From assembly GCA_033182465.1 (NCBI GenBank), contig CP137322.1, positions 1,116,001-1,180,000 of the forward strand: 64,000 nt of DNA, written 5' to 3'. The stretch comes from Sanghuangporus weigelae (taxonomy: Eukaryota; Basidiomycota; Agaricomycetes; Hymenochaetales; Hymenochaetaceae). Below the pieces are notes generated by a model. The model had not been told where the DNA came from, made no database searches, and saw nothing but the letters and a program-made list of their open reading frames with translations. Of the stretch, positions 35,301-46,802 are shown one piece after another. A program made the position numbers and the translations under genes. Each line of letters starts with the position of its first letter. Within the stretch, counting starts at the first letter, position 1.

Positions 35301-36255
35301 ACTTCCGTATCCATATAAAGGGTATCCGTCGGAGATGCATCTTGGTAACAAGAATGAATACAGATTCCTCATATCAAACAACCATGATAGGTACGACTTA
35401 CCAATCCTTCCTTCCTTGCGCGAGCGTCTTCGAGTTGCGGTACCCTTCGGCAATTTTAACCACTTCCAGCTGCCTACTCTATCATAACTCTGAGAATCGC
35501 CAGAAGGGCCGAATGGTAGCGCAAGGTCTAGAGTAACTCGAACTTGAGTCTCGACGCGAGACTTGGTACCTGTAACTGGAATATTGGGGGTCAAGATTGC
35601 TAAACTGCGGAAAGTAATAAACATGTCGATCAATACCCAACAAGGGTACAAGGAAAAGGAAACGCACTTGTAGCAGGAGTCTTTCGCGGGGAAGATGACC
35701 CTATGGTGCATTGTACTATCCACCTTGCGAGGTTGGACAGGCGGGGGAGGGATGACTCTGGTAGGCATCGCTGTTGTAGAGACGGTCTGTGGAACTAAAT
35801 CTGGGAGAGGCGCGCTTTCGGAGGAAGAGTTATCGGAAGAGAAATTTGAGAAAGTGGATGAGCTATATGGCGTTTTAACCTCGGGCTGTGATTGCGCAAG
35901 ATGAAACACGGAGGGATTAACTGCGAGTTGAGATTCCGGCAAGATAGGACTAGATGAAATTGTGTTGGAACGTGCTCTTGTCCTGAGAACCAAACAAAGC
36001 TCCGAAATAAACGTACTCCTGAGACTGGACATTTAGCATTTCCTCCAATAAACGGAGGCTTGCCTCTTCGATCTTTGGCATTTCCTCTTGTTCCTCGTTA
36101 TTCCAAGATGTGTTTTCCGATTCTGATACTGGTTCAGGCGAGAAATTGCACCACGCGGAGAAGTCGACCGTATCCGGGTTCGATGGTTCGTCGGACAAGG
36201 AGTCAGATGTTGAGGGCGACGGCGAGCGCGTACTGCTGCCTTCGTTCGCCGACAT
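32357..36255 (-). CDS. Membrane-tethered transcription factor, Mga2/Spt23 type (IPT domain, ankyrin repeats, C-terminal membrane helices)
   Basis: Relatives in yeast are held in the ER membrane, released by ubiquitin/proteasome processing, and control fatty acid desaturase and hypoxic genes. The start MSANEGSSTRSPSPS is at 36255. Early exons read VETQVRVTLDLALPFG, then YDRVGSWKWLKLPKGTATRR and MDTEVFCASNPSKQVFSCTT, a block diagnostic of this family. Next come AKRVARKIAARVRPARSDSES and the IPT/TIG domain (IPSSGPTFGGIEVTVLGSNF to PVTLEGLKMETGGAP). The large exon from about 33913 downwards carries ankyrin repeats (TGQTLLHLAASLNFPSLVEF, NGYTALHAAVLNASRCCARQ, AGYTALELASEGFF), a long acidic/Arg linker and a Trp/Pro segment. 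Two final exons form hydrophobic MLIVFWIPILILALSWALYA and a short tail ending FRAIA. Length is about 1150 aa. All expected domains are present. Confidence 0.93.
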
Positions 36256-39200
36256 GAGTGAGAGTCAAGGCGGATTCACGACGAGCAAAACGGATGGTTA
36301 GATGGACAGTGAAGACGATAAAATACACGAGTGAATACGTACCACGGAAGGACACGGTCAGCTAAGGGAAAGCACGTGCCAACCTTATGTAACAGTAGGT
36401 CTGTGGCTCTTTCTTCTGCTAAGTGCGGACTAGTAAATAGCCTGAGGTCGATGTCTGTCGCACAGATCTCTTAGCTCGACACTCTTTATACTTCTTTGAG
36501 AACCTGGCTTTGGCAGTGCCACTATTATCTGTTCTTTAGGTCTCTTTCGTCTGATCCGCGCTATACTAAGTGCCTGCTCCAACGCTAGGGATACGGGGGG
36601 AAATAACTATGATCAGCTCAATTAGCAGACCATGCAAGCCGTGCAGGGGAATCAACATAGCATTCCAGTCAATCTCTGCCTGCTCCATAGGATCTTCGAC
36701 GATGATGCTAATGATGGTTATGCTGACGGGCCGAAAGAGGGCGTCTTAGCGCATACTCAATAGTCAATACTTGCGCATTTAGAAGCCTACGTATTCATAA
36801 AGCAAACATCAAGTCCGTCTTTGCGACGGCCTGATGTGGTTTTGAAGAGCGCCATTTCCGTTTCAAGCAAATGCATTATATATCGTTTCACACCCAACTC
36901 GCCGCCCGTAGTTGGCTTCGTAGCCTCCCTGACTTGATTGACCCAAAGCCGCCATCGTCGGCGAAAGCTTGGCATAACGCTTGTTGGCCTGTGATGTTAT
37001 GTGTACAACCTGTTAGAACATAGCCTGCAGCCGCCGGTATTCTCCTCGCCTATCAATTGACCACTGTTCGGTTATCTTACGCTTTTGCGTCGCTGGATTT
37101 CTGAAGCATTGCGTCCTCAGGCTTCTCTCAGGGATGTCCGCCCTTTTCGGAGAAAAGAGACCTTCGTGTGTTGTGTGCACAATCGGAGGCAGACGTCCTC
37201 CTTTACTGTCTTCAGGTTCAATCGCTAGGGTTCCGCTTCTGAATGTAGTTCGATCGGGATGTGTTTTTTCTCTTTCGCCCCCGTAATCGCCCGTTAGAGA
37301 AGCAGTACTACACAAGTAAGTTGCTGATGGCCAGAAAGTTTAGTGATTATATTTTTCTTACTTAAGGTTCGTCTCCAAGTCAAATATTCCTAACGTAATT
37401 TTGGTGAGTTCTTTCAACATTATAATTCTGAGCTATACTTAGTCTTAATTCCTTTTTGATTACTGCATCAGCTGGCAAAAGACAATACTTGATTGCCGAA
37501 ATTCCAGCTGAAGACGGAGGTAGTGCGTCTTGTAGTTACACGTTCAGGCTCCCGCTTTCGGCGCGACGCAGCTCAATCTTCACTGCATGGCTTCAGCCAC
37601 ACTCAGACCTGCTGTATGTTGTGGACGAATAGGAAACTTAGCAAATTCCGATCTGTTCGCACTTCCGGGTATTCTATAATGACCAGCTCTCCAAACATAC
37701 GAGCTCTTAATAGAACAAATAAGCCATGCTTTTTTACTGTGGCATGTATATGATCTAAAGCAGACATTATCAGGACCTTGCTCCTCAATTTTAAAAAACA
37801 GGGGGCCTACATTTCATTGGATCGGCGTCTTAAATACACATTGGTGAGCCTGAGGACATATGGAGTATAACGAGTTAGCAAAGTCCTTGGCAGAATCTCG
37901 TCAAGCTGTTTTCACTTCCCAATTTCCTTACCACTGAGTAAAAGTGCTTCAGATCGCTCCAATGCGAGGTTGTTATCCGGTATCTCAGCTGAACGGTTTG
38001 TCGAGACTGATATAGGTCAATATAATACTGATGAACCAGAAATAGAGGCGATCAGTGATCGCAAGAGCCGCATAGACAACCTTGCAGTGACCCTCGTGAG
38101 TTCAACATCTGTATTTCTTCGTCTTCCCCCGTGGAGTTCGAGGGGGAAAGTATATCGCAGCTCATGACACGTTGCTTGACAGAAGCCTTCAACTAGTGTA
38201 AAATAAGATCTTGCATCATTACACCAGAGATCCTCAGTATTTATCGAAATATCAAGAGAAGTATAGTTATCTTTGGATCGTTGCTAGCGAGTCCCAACGC
38301 TCCCGGAATGTTTTCGATACGGGTCACCCTTCTTCAATATCGACTTCCGCGTTCACCCACATCCTCTCGCTTATCGTTCTTCACGTCTTCTTCCCCATTG
38401 TTTTTTCTATTCCTCCTCTTTTGTCGGTAGAATCCGTCTCTCGAAGTCAATGTGGCCAGGGTTGCTTCAACATGAGTCCAACTTCTTCAGAGATTGCCGA
38501 GATCCGAAATGAAAAAGTTTCAGGGCACTGCCGGATTGCCAACTCGACAACTCGATAATAGGCATTAGACTCATAAGATCTGAGAAGCCGAGGATGGGTG
38601 TTCCGACCACCAGAATGACGAAAACATTGATGACTGAGCAAAAATAACACAAACGCCGTCGTCATACTGCGAAAGTATCTCAAACCAAGACGAAATCAAA
38701 GCTCCAGAGGTGTCTGTAACTAAGAGCAGCATGGTATTAAGTCTCGGCGCCATCTAGCTGGAACCGTTGAGCGCTCTGGGCTGTCAAAGACCACAAATGC
38801 TGCCGTGTTGAGGCCGTGGTGAGCGCATAATTCTGTCTGAAGGCAGTTGTCCTGGTTGGTCGGAAGGTAGTCCTTGAGACCGCGCGTGCTTGATCGCCGC
38901 TGGAATAATAAAGGTCATTCAGTTTGAATTACTGGACTGCGCAGGACCAGCGTTCCGAGCATTCAATCCTTGACAACTTGAACCCCGAATTGAAAGAGGA
39001 AATACGAATGCACAACATTCAGTCTCAGAGCGTGCGCATCAGAATCAGGAGGCGCTTTTTAGTTCACCCCCCTCCTGCGAAAACGGATCGCAGTTTTGAC
39101 CAAGTCGACCAAGAATACAATTCCTGCGATAAGTAAGTCCTGACTCGACCGTTCTGAAGTTTTTAATGAATAGGGTCGACTCCAGCGCCATTTCTTCGAA

Positions 39201-40243
39201 GAGCAAAGTTTGCTCTCCGACGATAACACAGGGATATCGAGAAGACACTGATAACCAAGACGCACTTCGTGCTTCTTTCCTCCGTTTATGCCGGAATGAT
39301 CGTAAGGCAATCAGAAAGATGACTTCGCCTAATTTGTGAAGGGATATCCACAATCATTCGTATGGTCAGAAGCATAGGCGTACCTTTGGCAAGTGAGCAA
39401 GTAAAGTTCTGTTCTCCGGTGTGTAGTATCAGCCAAGCCTAGCGCCTCGAAAGAAAAGACATGAATGAAGAACAGGGTAATCATCTCCGCTCAATTCGAA
39501 AATGAGGTCGGAAAGTCCGAAGACCCTCGGACAGAGTTTAGCGGTGGGCATCAATGATGAGCCGCTTACCATGTTGCATTTTCAAACTGGGTTTTCAACT
39601 GTAATAGGCTTTGTCAATAATGATTGCACGCATCATACCTGTAGAAGTTGCAATCAATCCCATCGGCACAATAACTAGCAACCGTTGTGATATTTAAAAT
39701 ATGACGAAACAAGTGTACTACGGTACCTAGAGAGCACCGAGTGACCAATGCACGCCTGAAACGATGGCCTGTGAAGAGTAGCACGCACCGTTTCGTGATG
39801 TGTGTAGGATGGGAAACGCCTGAGAAGTTGAGAATCAGGCGGCCAAATCGCCTGCTATAAACGCAATCGCATTCTTCGGTAAAGTATCAGGATGATACGA
39901 GAAGTGGTCTTGTCGGAATCGGAATCACGATGCGGAAAATGACATAGCTTTCATCACCAACAATTTCGGCCCAAGAAAGTTCCCAAGATACTAGTACATC
40001 ATCAAGTAAGGCGACTTCATCGGCAAGATATCTTCTATAATCGAAAATAGCAGGAAGTGAGTGGGCAGAAGCGCGTAGTTTCCCATTTCCTGCAGACGAG
40101 TCACGACGACCTTGTGTTTTGAATTGTCTGTTTGGTCGTATTTACCAAAGTGATTGATCTTTCTGGTATCGTCACGCACGTGAATCCCGCCTAAAGCACG
40201 TCCGAGCCAATAGAACTAAAGTCGGTCGCTACTTAGCGCCTCC
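36256..40243. other. 4-kb interval without a supportable gene; weak membrane-protein-like fragments on the minus strand
   Basis: The right end holds the ETF-alpha promoter and the left end that of the Mga2-type gene. Between 38570 and 40180 the minus strand has scattered hydrophobic frames, for example NYALLPTHFLLFSIIEDILP, LLIAGIVFLVDLVKTAIRF and LLLVTDTSGALISSWFEIL. They are spaced like exons of a membrane protein but cannot be joined without stops. This may be a decayed gene of the kind seen at 23-24.7 kb, or chance. Plus-strand frames are all short and motif-free. Confidence 0.4.
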
Positions 40244-41419
40244 ATGTTTCGCTTGCGGCTGTTCTGCAGGCCTGCTCGGACGCTTATTTTCTCTCGAACA
40301 TACGCTACTTCGGGCTCTCCTCATGCATTAGTCTTCTTAGAGCATCGTGGTGGTACAATCGAGTCAGGTTCGCTATCAGCTTTAACGGCCGCAGGACAAT
40401 TAGGAGGGAAAGTAACCGGTCTAATCGTCGGGGCGCCTGATGAGGTCAAGCAAGCAATTGAAGAGGCTCGGAAGTAAGTAGGGTAGGAATGAACGCTGAG
40501 CCGCTGTACAAGCATCTAACTAGGTATTTGACCTGTCAGGTTGAAAGGACTTGCAAAATTACTACATTCAAGTTCCGAACAGTATGCTATCGTGCTACCG
40601 GAGATTGTTTCTCCCTTGTTGAAGCAGATTCTGGGAAAGGAATCTTCCTTCACTCATGTTGTTTCTGCGCATTCGTCGCTTGCTCGATCCATACTTCCGC
40701 GCGTAGCAGGTGCATTGGATGCAACAGCTGTATCTGACGTCACTTCAGTCGAGCACAACGCAGATGGGACTACAACATTTACGCGTCCCATCTACGCCGG
40801 TAACGCTGTAGCCACTGTAAAGGCTCCTCCAGCGCCTCCCCCGACTTTCTTTACCATCCGCACAACTGCCTTCGACGCGATACCTACGGCAGATACGGAG
40901 GCTGAAGCTGAGGAGTTACCGCCTGTGGAAGTCAGTAATCCCTCCATTGAGCATGTTCGTACAGAGCTCACGAAGAGTGACCGACCGGAGCTCGGCGCGG
41001 CAAGTCGAGTAGTGTCTGGGGGTCGCGCACTCAAGAATGCTGAAACTTTCAAATCGACACTCGAGCCGCTCGCGGATGTTTTGGGCGCTGCGATTGGTGC
41101 TTCCCGCGCAGCAGTCGATTCGGGCTACGCGGATAATTCTCTTCAGGTTGGTCAAACCGGGAAAGTTGTTGCTCCGGAACTCTATGTTGCAGTCGGTATT
41201 TCTGGTGCAATTCAACATCTTGCCGGCATGAAAGACTCAAAAATGATCGTTGCAATCAATAAGGTACGCACACGTTTTATGAATCTGCAATACTGCTATT
41301 TTAAACCTTCTGTTCGTTATTAGGACCCGGACGCACCGATTTTCCAGGTAGCTGATGCAGGCCTCGTAGCGGATTTATACGAAGCGGTACCAGATTTGGT
41401 CCAGAAGCTTAAACAGTAA
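40244..41419 (+). CDS. Electron transfer flavoprotein alpha subunit, mitochondrial
   Basis: Carries electrons on FAD from acyl-CoA and other dehydrogenases to ETF-ubiquinone oxidoreductase in the mitochondrial matrix. Three exons (40244-40473, 40540-41263 and 41324-41419) give 349 aa, the usual length. The basic, Ser/Thr-containing start [20 protein letters not shown] is a typical import presequence. The N-terminal domain shows [20 protein letters not shown] and [16 protein letters not shown]. The FAD-binding C-terminal domain shows [17 protein letters not shown], then [20 protein letters not shown] and [20 protein letters not shown]. It ends with [20 protein letters not shown]. All hallmark blocks are intact. 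It is convergent with PEX5, only 55 bp between stop codons. Confidence 0.96.
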
Positions 41420-41474
41420 ACACAATATTATATATACAATCTACATCTTTTGCAATATAAGATAGGATGGTTAT

Positions 41475-43777
41475 CTAGAAATCAAATCCTTCGGCACGGA
41501 ATGCTGCTAGATCACCTCCTGGCTGTGCTTTGTTCGCGAGGTCCTCGCGTCCCTGTGTACAGGTAAGACTTCAGACTACTATCGAACATATGTAAACTGT
41601 ACGTACCATTTGAATAAGAGCTCGACGTAGAGTGAACCAAAGTTGTTCGCTCTTATCTCCCGAAGCCGACTCTTGCATGGACAGGGCGCTCAAGAAGTGT
41701 TCAGCGGCCTCCTTATCAGCTCCAATATTCAAACCTGTCGGGCAAAATAAGCCGATGAAAAACAAAACAGTGAAAGATCTGAACAAAATCTCACAAGCAA
41801 CTCCAACATTATAAATGGCACGCGTATATGTCGGACGGAGCCGTAAAGCTTCTCGATACGCGCCCAGAGCTTCTTCGGGTTTATTTCCATTGCTCAACGC
41901 CGAGCCATACCGGTTCCATAACAAATAGTCGCGAGGGTTCACGGCAAGCGCAGCACTGAAGCAGTCCTTGGCGCGTTCGAAATCGCCATTCGTGTAGAAT
42001 AGGATGCCTAATCCTACTTGAACGTCCGCATCTACAACACCTGCGACGTGTTGCGCGCGTGCGACTGCTAGGAAGGCATCAGTGACGTGCTCGCGAGAGG
42101 CCCAGTGCGATTGTCGCAGCCAAGAAGCAGCATCCTCTTCTGAAGGGGCATGCACTGGGTACCGTGCTCTCAGCCAGCGAAGAAGCATGGTGTGAGAGCC
42201 TCGTTCGTAGCCCTCATTTGTAAATGCTGTAGCCAGAGTCTAAAACGTGTTCTTGTTAGTTTTGGCTTTATAACATTTCTTAAGAAACATACAAGTAAGC
42301 CAACACCCCTAGCTCCTGCCTCTTCAGCTCTTTGTGAACCTTCCATGAGTGCTCGCATCCCGGCTTCTTCTCTTTCGTCCATACATCTCGTTTCTCCCAG
42401 TAAAATCCAAGCTTCATAACCTCCTTCTCCGAGCTCTCCCTTTTGGATTGCAGCCTCCAAAAGCAACGCGGCTTCTGTCAAAGAGCCATTATTCTCTAAG
42501 AGTGTTTTGGCACGTTCGAGACAGGACGGCCCTTCAGGAGATGCGAGATACTTGTTTTCATTATCTGAAAATTATAGCCGAGTTGTGACTTGAAATACGA
42601 ATGTAACCATTGATCTTATGCTTACCGAAAGCATAATGCTCCAGTAGCGGGACACCTTCGTCGTTAAATTTCATGCCTGGTGGCATAGCATCGTCATCAA
42701 ATTTGCCCATCCCGTTCTCCCAAGCCTCCCGCAAGGCAGCCCCATAATCCAGATTGTCAAAATCTATGTCCTTTCTTTCCGATTGTAGATAGCGCTGCAA
42801 GTCAGCCTCCCATTCTGCGGTAGAGAGTTCTTCAGGCTCTCCGTCCGCGTTTCGGTGTCTGCAAATATTCAATGGTGAACTTCCTTTAACACGACGAGCT
42901 AGACGACATGACGAACCGTTGCATGAACCGTTCCATCACTTTGTCCGCTTCTGATAAAGAGACTGTACCTTCCGATACTTCCTCGATCCTGGCAGAAGTC
43001 GTTTGGGAGGGTAATTCAAATTGAGCAAAGGCAGCCTCGAACGCATCATCGCGTGCTTTTGCTTTCCCCTTTCCTTGATCTTGCATAGGAGAGAAGGACT
43101 GAGGGAAGCTTGCGTTGTAGAGGCCCATTCCCATTCCCATGGGCCGATATAACGATGATGGATTATAAGTATTTTCCATAACTCAATTAAAGAAATTGTA
43201 AACTTCAGCAGCCTCGATGTAAGGGCGGGAAAAACGCACCATCTTGCGGACTGTTAGTCTGAGGCGAGCTAATTTGGTCCTGCGCATGCAGTATACTCTG
43301 TACTTTCCCAAACTCCGAGGTCCAACCTGAGGCCTGAGGAGCTCCAGAAAGCTTCTGCATCTCCGCGCGTATCCACATGTCTTGAAGTTCTGTATTAGGT
43401 TGAATTTGAGACTGGATTTGAGGCCCGACCGCATTCATGTTATTCATCCTATGTGCCAATTCCATCATGTATGAGTGGTTTGGCTGCATAACAGACTGCA
43501 TGTCCGGCGCTCTTGTATCGAAAAAATGACGAGCCATTGTCATATCTCCTTCGGATACATTGTTTGCTGATGCTGAAGGCAGATGTTGAAGCTATAACCA
43601 ACGTAAGAGCTCCTAAGTGCAACCTAGTTTGAAAGCTGAACGTACACGAGAAGAAGATGGTCCCGCGACACGATCTCTCTGTACACTGTGGTCCCCATCT
43701 GTATGCTTGAGAACCTGAGCCAACGGATTGTTCGGAAGAGCACATTCGCTGCCCGAAATAAGACCTTGAAGAGACAT
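41475..43777 (-). CDS. PEX5: Peroxisomal targeting signal 1 receptor PEX5
   Basis: Soluble receptor that binds C-terminal SKL-type signals in the cytosol and shuttles cargo into peroxisomes. The first exon (43646-43777) begins MSLQGLISGSECALPNNPLAQ. It contains the conserved Cys12 used for monoubiquitination and recycling, and NPLAQ. The N-terminal half is disordered with Trp motifs such as WTSEF and WEADL, which dock PEX14/PEX13. The C-terminal half is a TPR array: GYEAWILLGETRCMDEREEA, VQVGLGILFYTNGDFERAKD, YLLWNRYGSALSNGNKPEEA and PTYTRAIYNVGVAC. The last exon ends DLAAFRAEGFDF. LLRWLRARYP and VNPRDYLLWNRYGSAL are typical of PEX5. Several short introns interrupt it. Confidence 0.95.
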
Positions 43778-44035
43778 GTTGACTCTATCGAGATAGCGGT
43801 AGCAACACAAGTTATGGCTTGAATCAAGGACAGTCCTCGATCGACGCTGGTGTCGGACGCACCGGACTCCGGCACACGGCTTACCGATGTGGGGAAGTCG
43901 GCGTTAGAAGCCGCAAAATCACATGATCATCGTTTCCCGTTTTGATCAAGAATTCTGCGCGCGGGGTACTTAAATACTACGGCTTCTAATCCATGGTCCA
44001 CGGCATATGAACTGTCCAGTTGCGCGCTGTATACC
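43778..44035. promoter_or_regulatory. 258-bp divergent promoter between PEX5 and the DJ-1-like gene
   Basis: The two start codons face away from each other with 258 bp between them, so the promoters must share this space. No frame needs to be placed here. Confidence 0.5.
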
Positions 44036-44885
44036 ATGTCTCAAGCTCAACCGGAAGTATTATCGGTCGCCATCTGCTTATTCGACAGAGTCACTGCTCT
44101 TGATTACCAAGGGCCCATTGAGCTTTTTGGTCGCCTTGATCCTGACAACGCTAGGGCTAACTCTTTGCAACCCCCGCGTTTCCTGCGCTTGGTTTTTCTC
44201 TCCCACTCTCTTGATCCTATCACTCCAGATATCGGACCTTCCGTTCTCCCGCAGCGGACTTACAGCGATGCTATCGATTCAAAAGTGCAATATGATATCC
44301 TCCTGGTTCCAGGAGGTCTGTCCCAACCCTGCCGTTTTACTTGGATGAATGATCCATCGTCTTCACAGGACCCGGAGCGCGTCCAGAAGCTGTTCCTGCA
44401 GACCTTACTCGTTTCTTGGAGACACAGATCCCTGGAGCTCGCTATGTTCTGAGTGTATGCACAGGATCCTGGATTCTGGCGGGCACAGGCATCCTTGATG
44501 GTAGACAGGCCACGACCAACAAGTCTGCCTTCAGGTCTTGCAAGGTTAGTATAGGACACGTATGTACGCCGATTCAATGTCAATTAATGCCTTCGTAAAA
44601 AGGAGGCGACAAGTAAGCAGATTGAATGGGTAGTCAAGGCACGATGGGTTGTGGATGGCAAAATATGGACCAGCTCTGGTGTCACTGCAGGTACCTCAGA
44701 CAATTCATAGTATCACATCTCGTACGATGAAGCCCTTTTTAGGGATGGATATGGCAAATGCCTTCCTCGCGCATCTCGTTGGAGAAGACGTTGTCCAGAT
44801 AATACGCGGTATCATCGAACTTTCTGGCAGAGCCTCGGATGACGATGAGTTCGCGGCTGTTCACGGTCTCCTAGGGGACTGTTGA
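44036..44885 (+). CDS. DJ-1/PfpI superfamily protein
   Basis: Member of the class I glutamine amidotransferase-like fold. Relatives include isonitrile hydratase, glyoxalase III and transcriptional co-regulators. Introns are 44316-44368, 44545-44602 and 44691-44742. The protein starts MSQAQPEVLSVAICLFDRVT. YDILLVPGGPGARPEAVP follows, then the nucleophile elbow YVLSVCTGSWILAGTGILDG with the catalytic Cys. ATTNKSAFRSCK and WTSSGVTAGMDMANAFLA follow. The VTAGMDMA helix and LDG-ATTNK block match the fungal branch often labelled ThiJ/PfpI or isonitrile-hydratase-like. The exact substrate cannot be told from sequence. It ends after AVHGLLGDC. It is on the same strand as the MTR-1-P isomerase downstream, 417 bp apart. 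Confidence 0.9.
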
Positions 44886-45302
44886 CGGAAAATAAGTAAT
44901 GGTTTGATCCTAACTCCTTCGCCGGGCGGAACACACCGTGTAGAGGATTCATGTTATGTTACTTGTGCACATGTATATATCTAGTCAAGCTCGAAATGTC
45001 ATCTTCTAAAACACACTGCATGCATACGGATAACAAGACCAGATGGTTTATGTGTTGTGTATAATCTGGATATTTTGGATTTAACTGATTGTGAGGCTTG
45101 GTCCGTATTTGTTATTGCTTGTAGAACGTCGATCTGCTCTTGATGTCGTTGATCGCGAAATTTGTCTTCCAAATGGTTCATGCATGCTCATGCGCACGCT
45201 TCTTGCTGTTCATCCACACCAAAACCTCAGTGCTCCTGCTTGTGACTCTGCGAAACTCCAGAGCTATTAACAGCAGACTATTTGTCCTCGGCGGAATCTA
45301 GA
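44886..45302. other. Intergenic, no gene seen
   Basis: Contains the 3' flank of the DJ-1-like gene and the promoter of the isomerase gene. A 60-codon minus-strand frame is treated as chance. Confidence 0.45.
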
Positions 45303-46802
45303 ATGAGTGGTGTAACTTTACCACTTTCCATACGCACAGATGGGAACAAGATAGAGATAGTTAACCAACTCCTGCTTCCTCATGTCGTCGAATTCGTAAA
45401 GATAAACTCAATAGAAGATGCTCATGATGCTATCAAGACTATGAAAGTATGTACGAGCGATGCTACTTAGCTGTCGTAGACTAACTCATCATTCGTTGAG
45501 AACTAGATTCGAGGCGCTCCTGCCATTGCATCTCTTGCATCTCTTGCATTCGCTTCTTCCCTCTCCCGGGCACTTAAAAAATCACCATCGCCGAGTTTTC
45601 TTTCGTCTTCTGAATCCCTTAGAGCTCATGTGCAACCGCAACTCGATTTCCTCTTCACTGCACGGCCAACCGCAGTCAATTTAGGTGCCGCGACTCGCAG
45701 ACTCAGTCGTGTCCTCGACGAAGGTGTGAAAGAAGGAAGGGATACCCGGACAATTGCGGAGTCGCTTGCACGTGAAGGGCACGCCATCGCCGATGAGGAT
45801 ATTGGACGGAATAGAGAAATGGGCAATCATGGAGCGGAGTGGCTTGTTGACTTGACGAAAGAAAGGGGAGAAGATGCCAGTGCCCTAAACCTGTTGACTG
45901 TATGCAACACAGGGTCCTTGGCCACTTCCGTAGGTTTACGTTCTTGCCTTGCATTTCTATTGTAGGCTTATATGCGCGTGGATTATAGGGTTACGGGACT
46001 GCTTTGGGTCTAATTACACACTTGTTCGAGACGAAGCAATTAGGCGTTGCTTACTTTACGCAGACCGCGCCGTATCATCAAGGATCTCGGTATACCATTC
46101 ATCGCATCGAGCTATTTCATAATGTTTACTTACCGTCATAGTTTAACGGCCTACGAGCTCCAATCGCTACAAGCTCCCCATGTCATGATTTGCGACACTA
46201 TGGTTGGTTCCCTCTTTCAGCATCGCAAAATCCATGGAGTCGGTGCGTATTGGATAACCTGTTGTTTACTCCCAATGCTTATCTACATAGTCGTCGGTGC
46301 TGACCGTATTGCAAAGAACGGCGATACTGCCAACAAAGTATGCCTTCCTTTGTTCCTGGACATTCAATGTACTCAGCGGGACTCTAGATTGGGACTTATA
46401 ATGCCGCTGTGCTAGCAGCGCGTCATAACATTCCATTCATCGTTGTCGCCCCTGTCAGTACTGTTGACCTCGACATCCCCGATGGCTCTCAGTAAGTCCA
46501 TCTCTGATCCTCTCGCTCACCTCCCTCCGTAAAGTTCAATCAAATCTTCCGCTAGCATCCCGATTGAGCATCGTCCATGGATCGAAGCGTGCCTCGTTCG
46601 CGGTGCGGTCTATCCGCCTTCAGGGGAAGGAAAGGTAGAACAAAAAGTCGTTCAGCTCACTCCTCCAGGCCTTGGAGAAGCAAATGTATACAATCCGAGC
46701 TTCGACGTCACTCCCGCAGAACTTATCAGCGCGATTGTAACTGAGAAAGGCGTGGCTACGCGTCGAGAGGATGGCACATTTGACTTGAGTCCTATTGTAT
46801 AG
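45303..46802 (+). CDS. MRI1: Methylthioribose-1-phosphate isomerase (methionine salvage)
   Basis: Converts methylthioribose-1-phosphate to methylthioribulose-1-phosphate in the methionine salvage cycle. Introns are 45447-45506, 45930-45988, 46090-46141, 46243-46290, 46338-46387 and 46492-46555. After [12 protein letters not shown] comes the conserved [15 protein letters not shown], then [37 protein letters not shown] with the catalytic Cys, and [40 protein letters not shown] follows with the catalytic Asp. The end has [10 protein letters not shown] and [13 protein letters not shown]. Length and motifs match the eIF2B-related family and specifically MRI1, not eIF2B-alpha. The ATG at 45303 is the first in frame; 10-15 residues before the first conserved block is normal. 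Confidence 0.95.

Noticed and set aside
45282-45302. An upstream in-frame TTG as start of the MRI1 gene
   Set aside because: Fungal nuclear genes start at ATG; 45303 is the first ATG and its distance to the first conserved block is normal.
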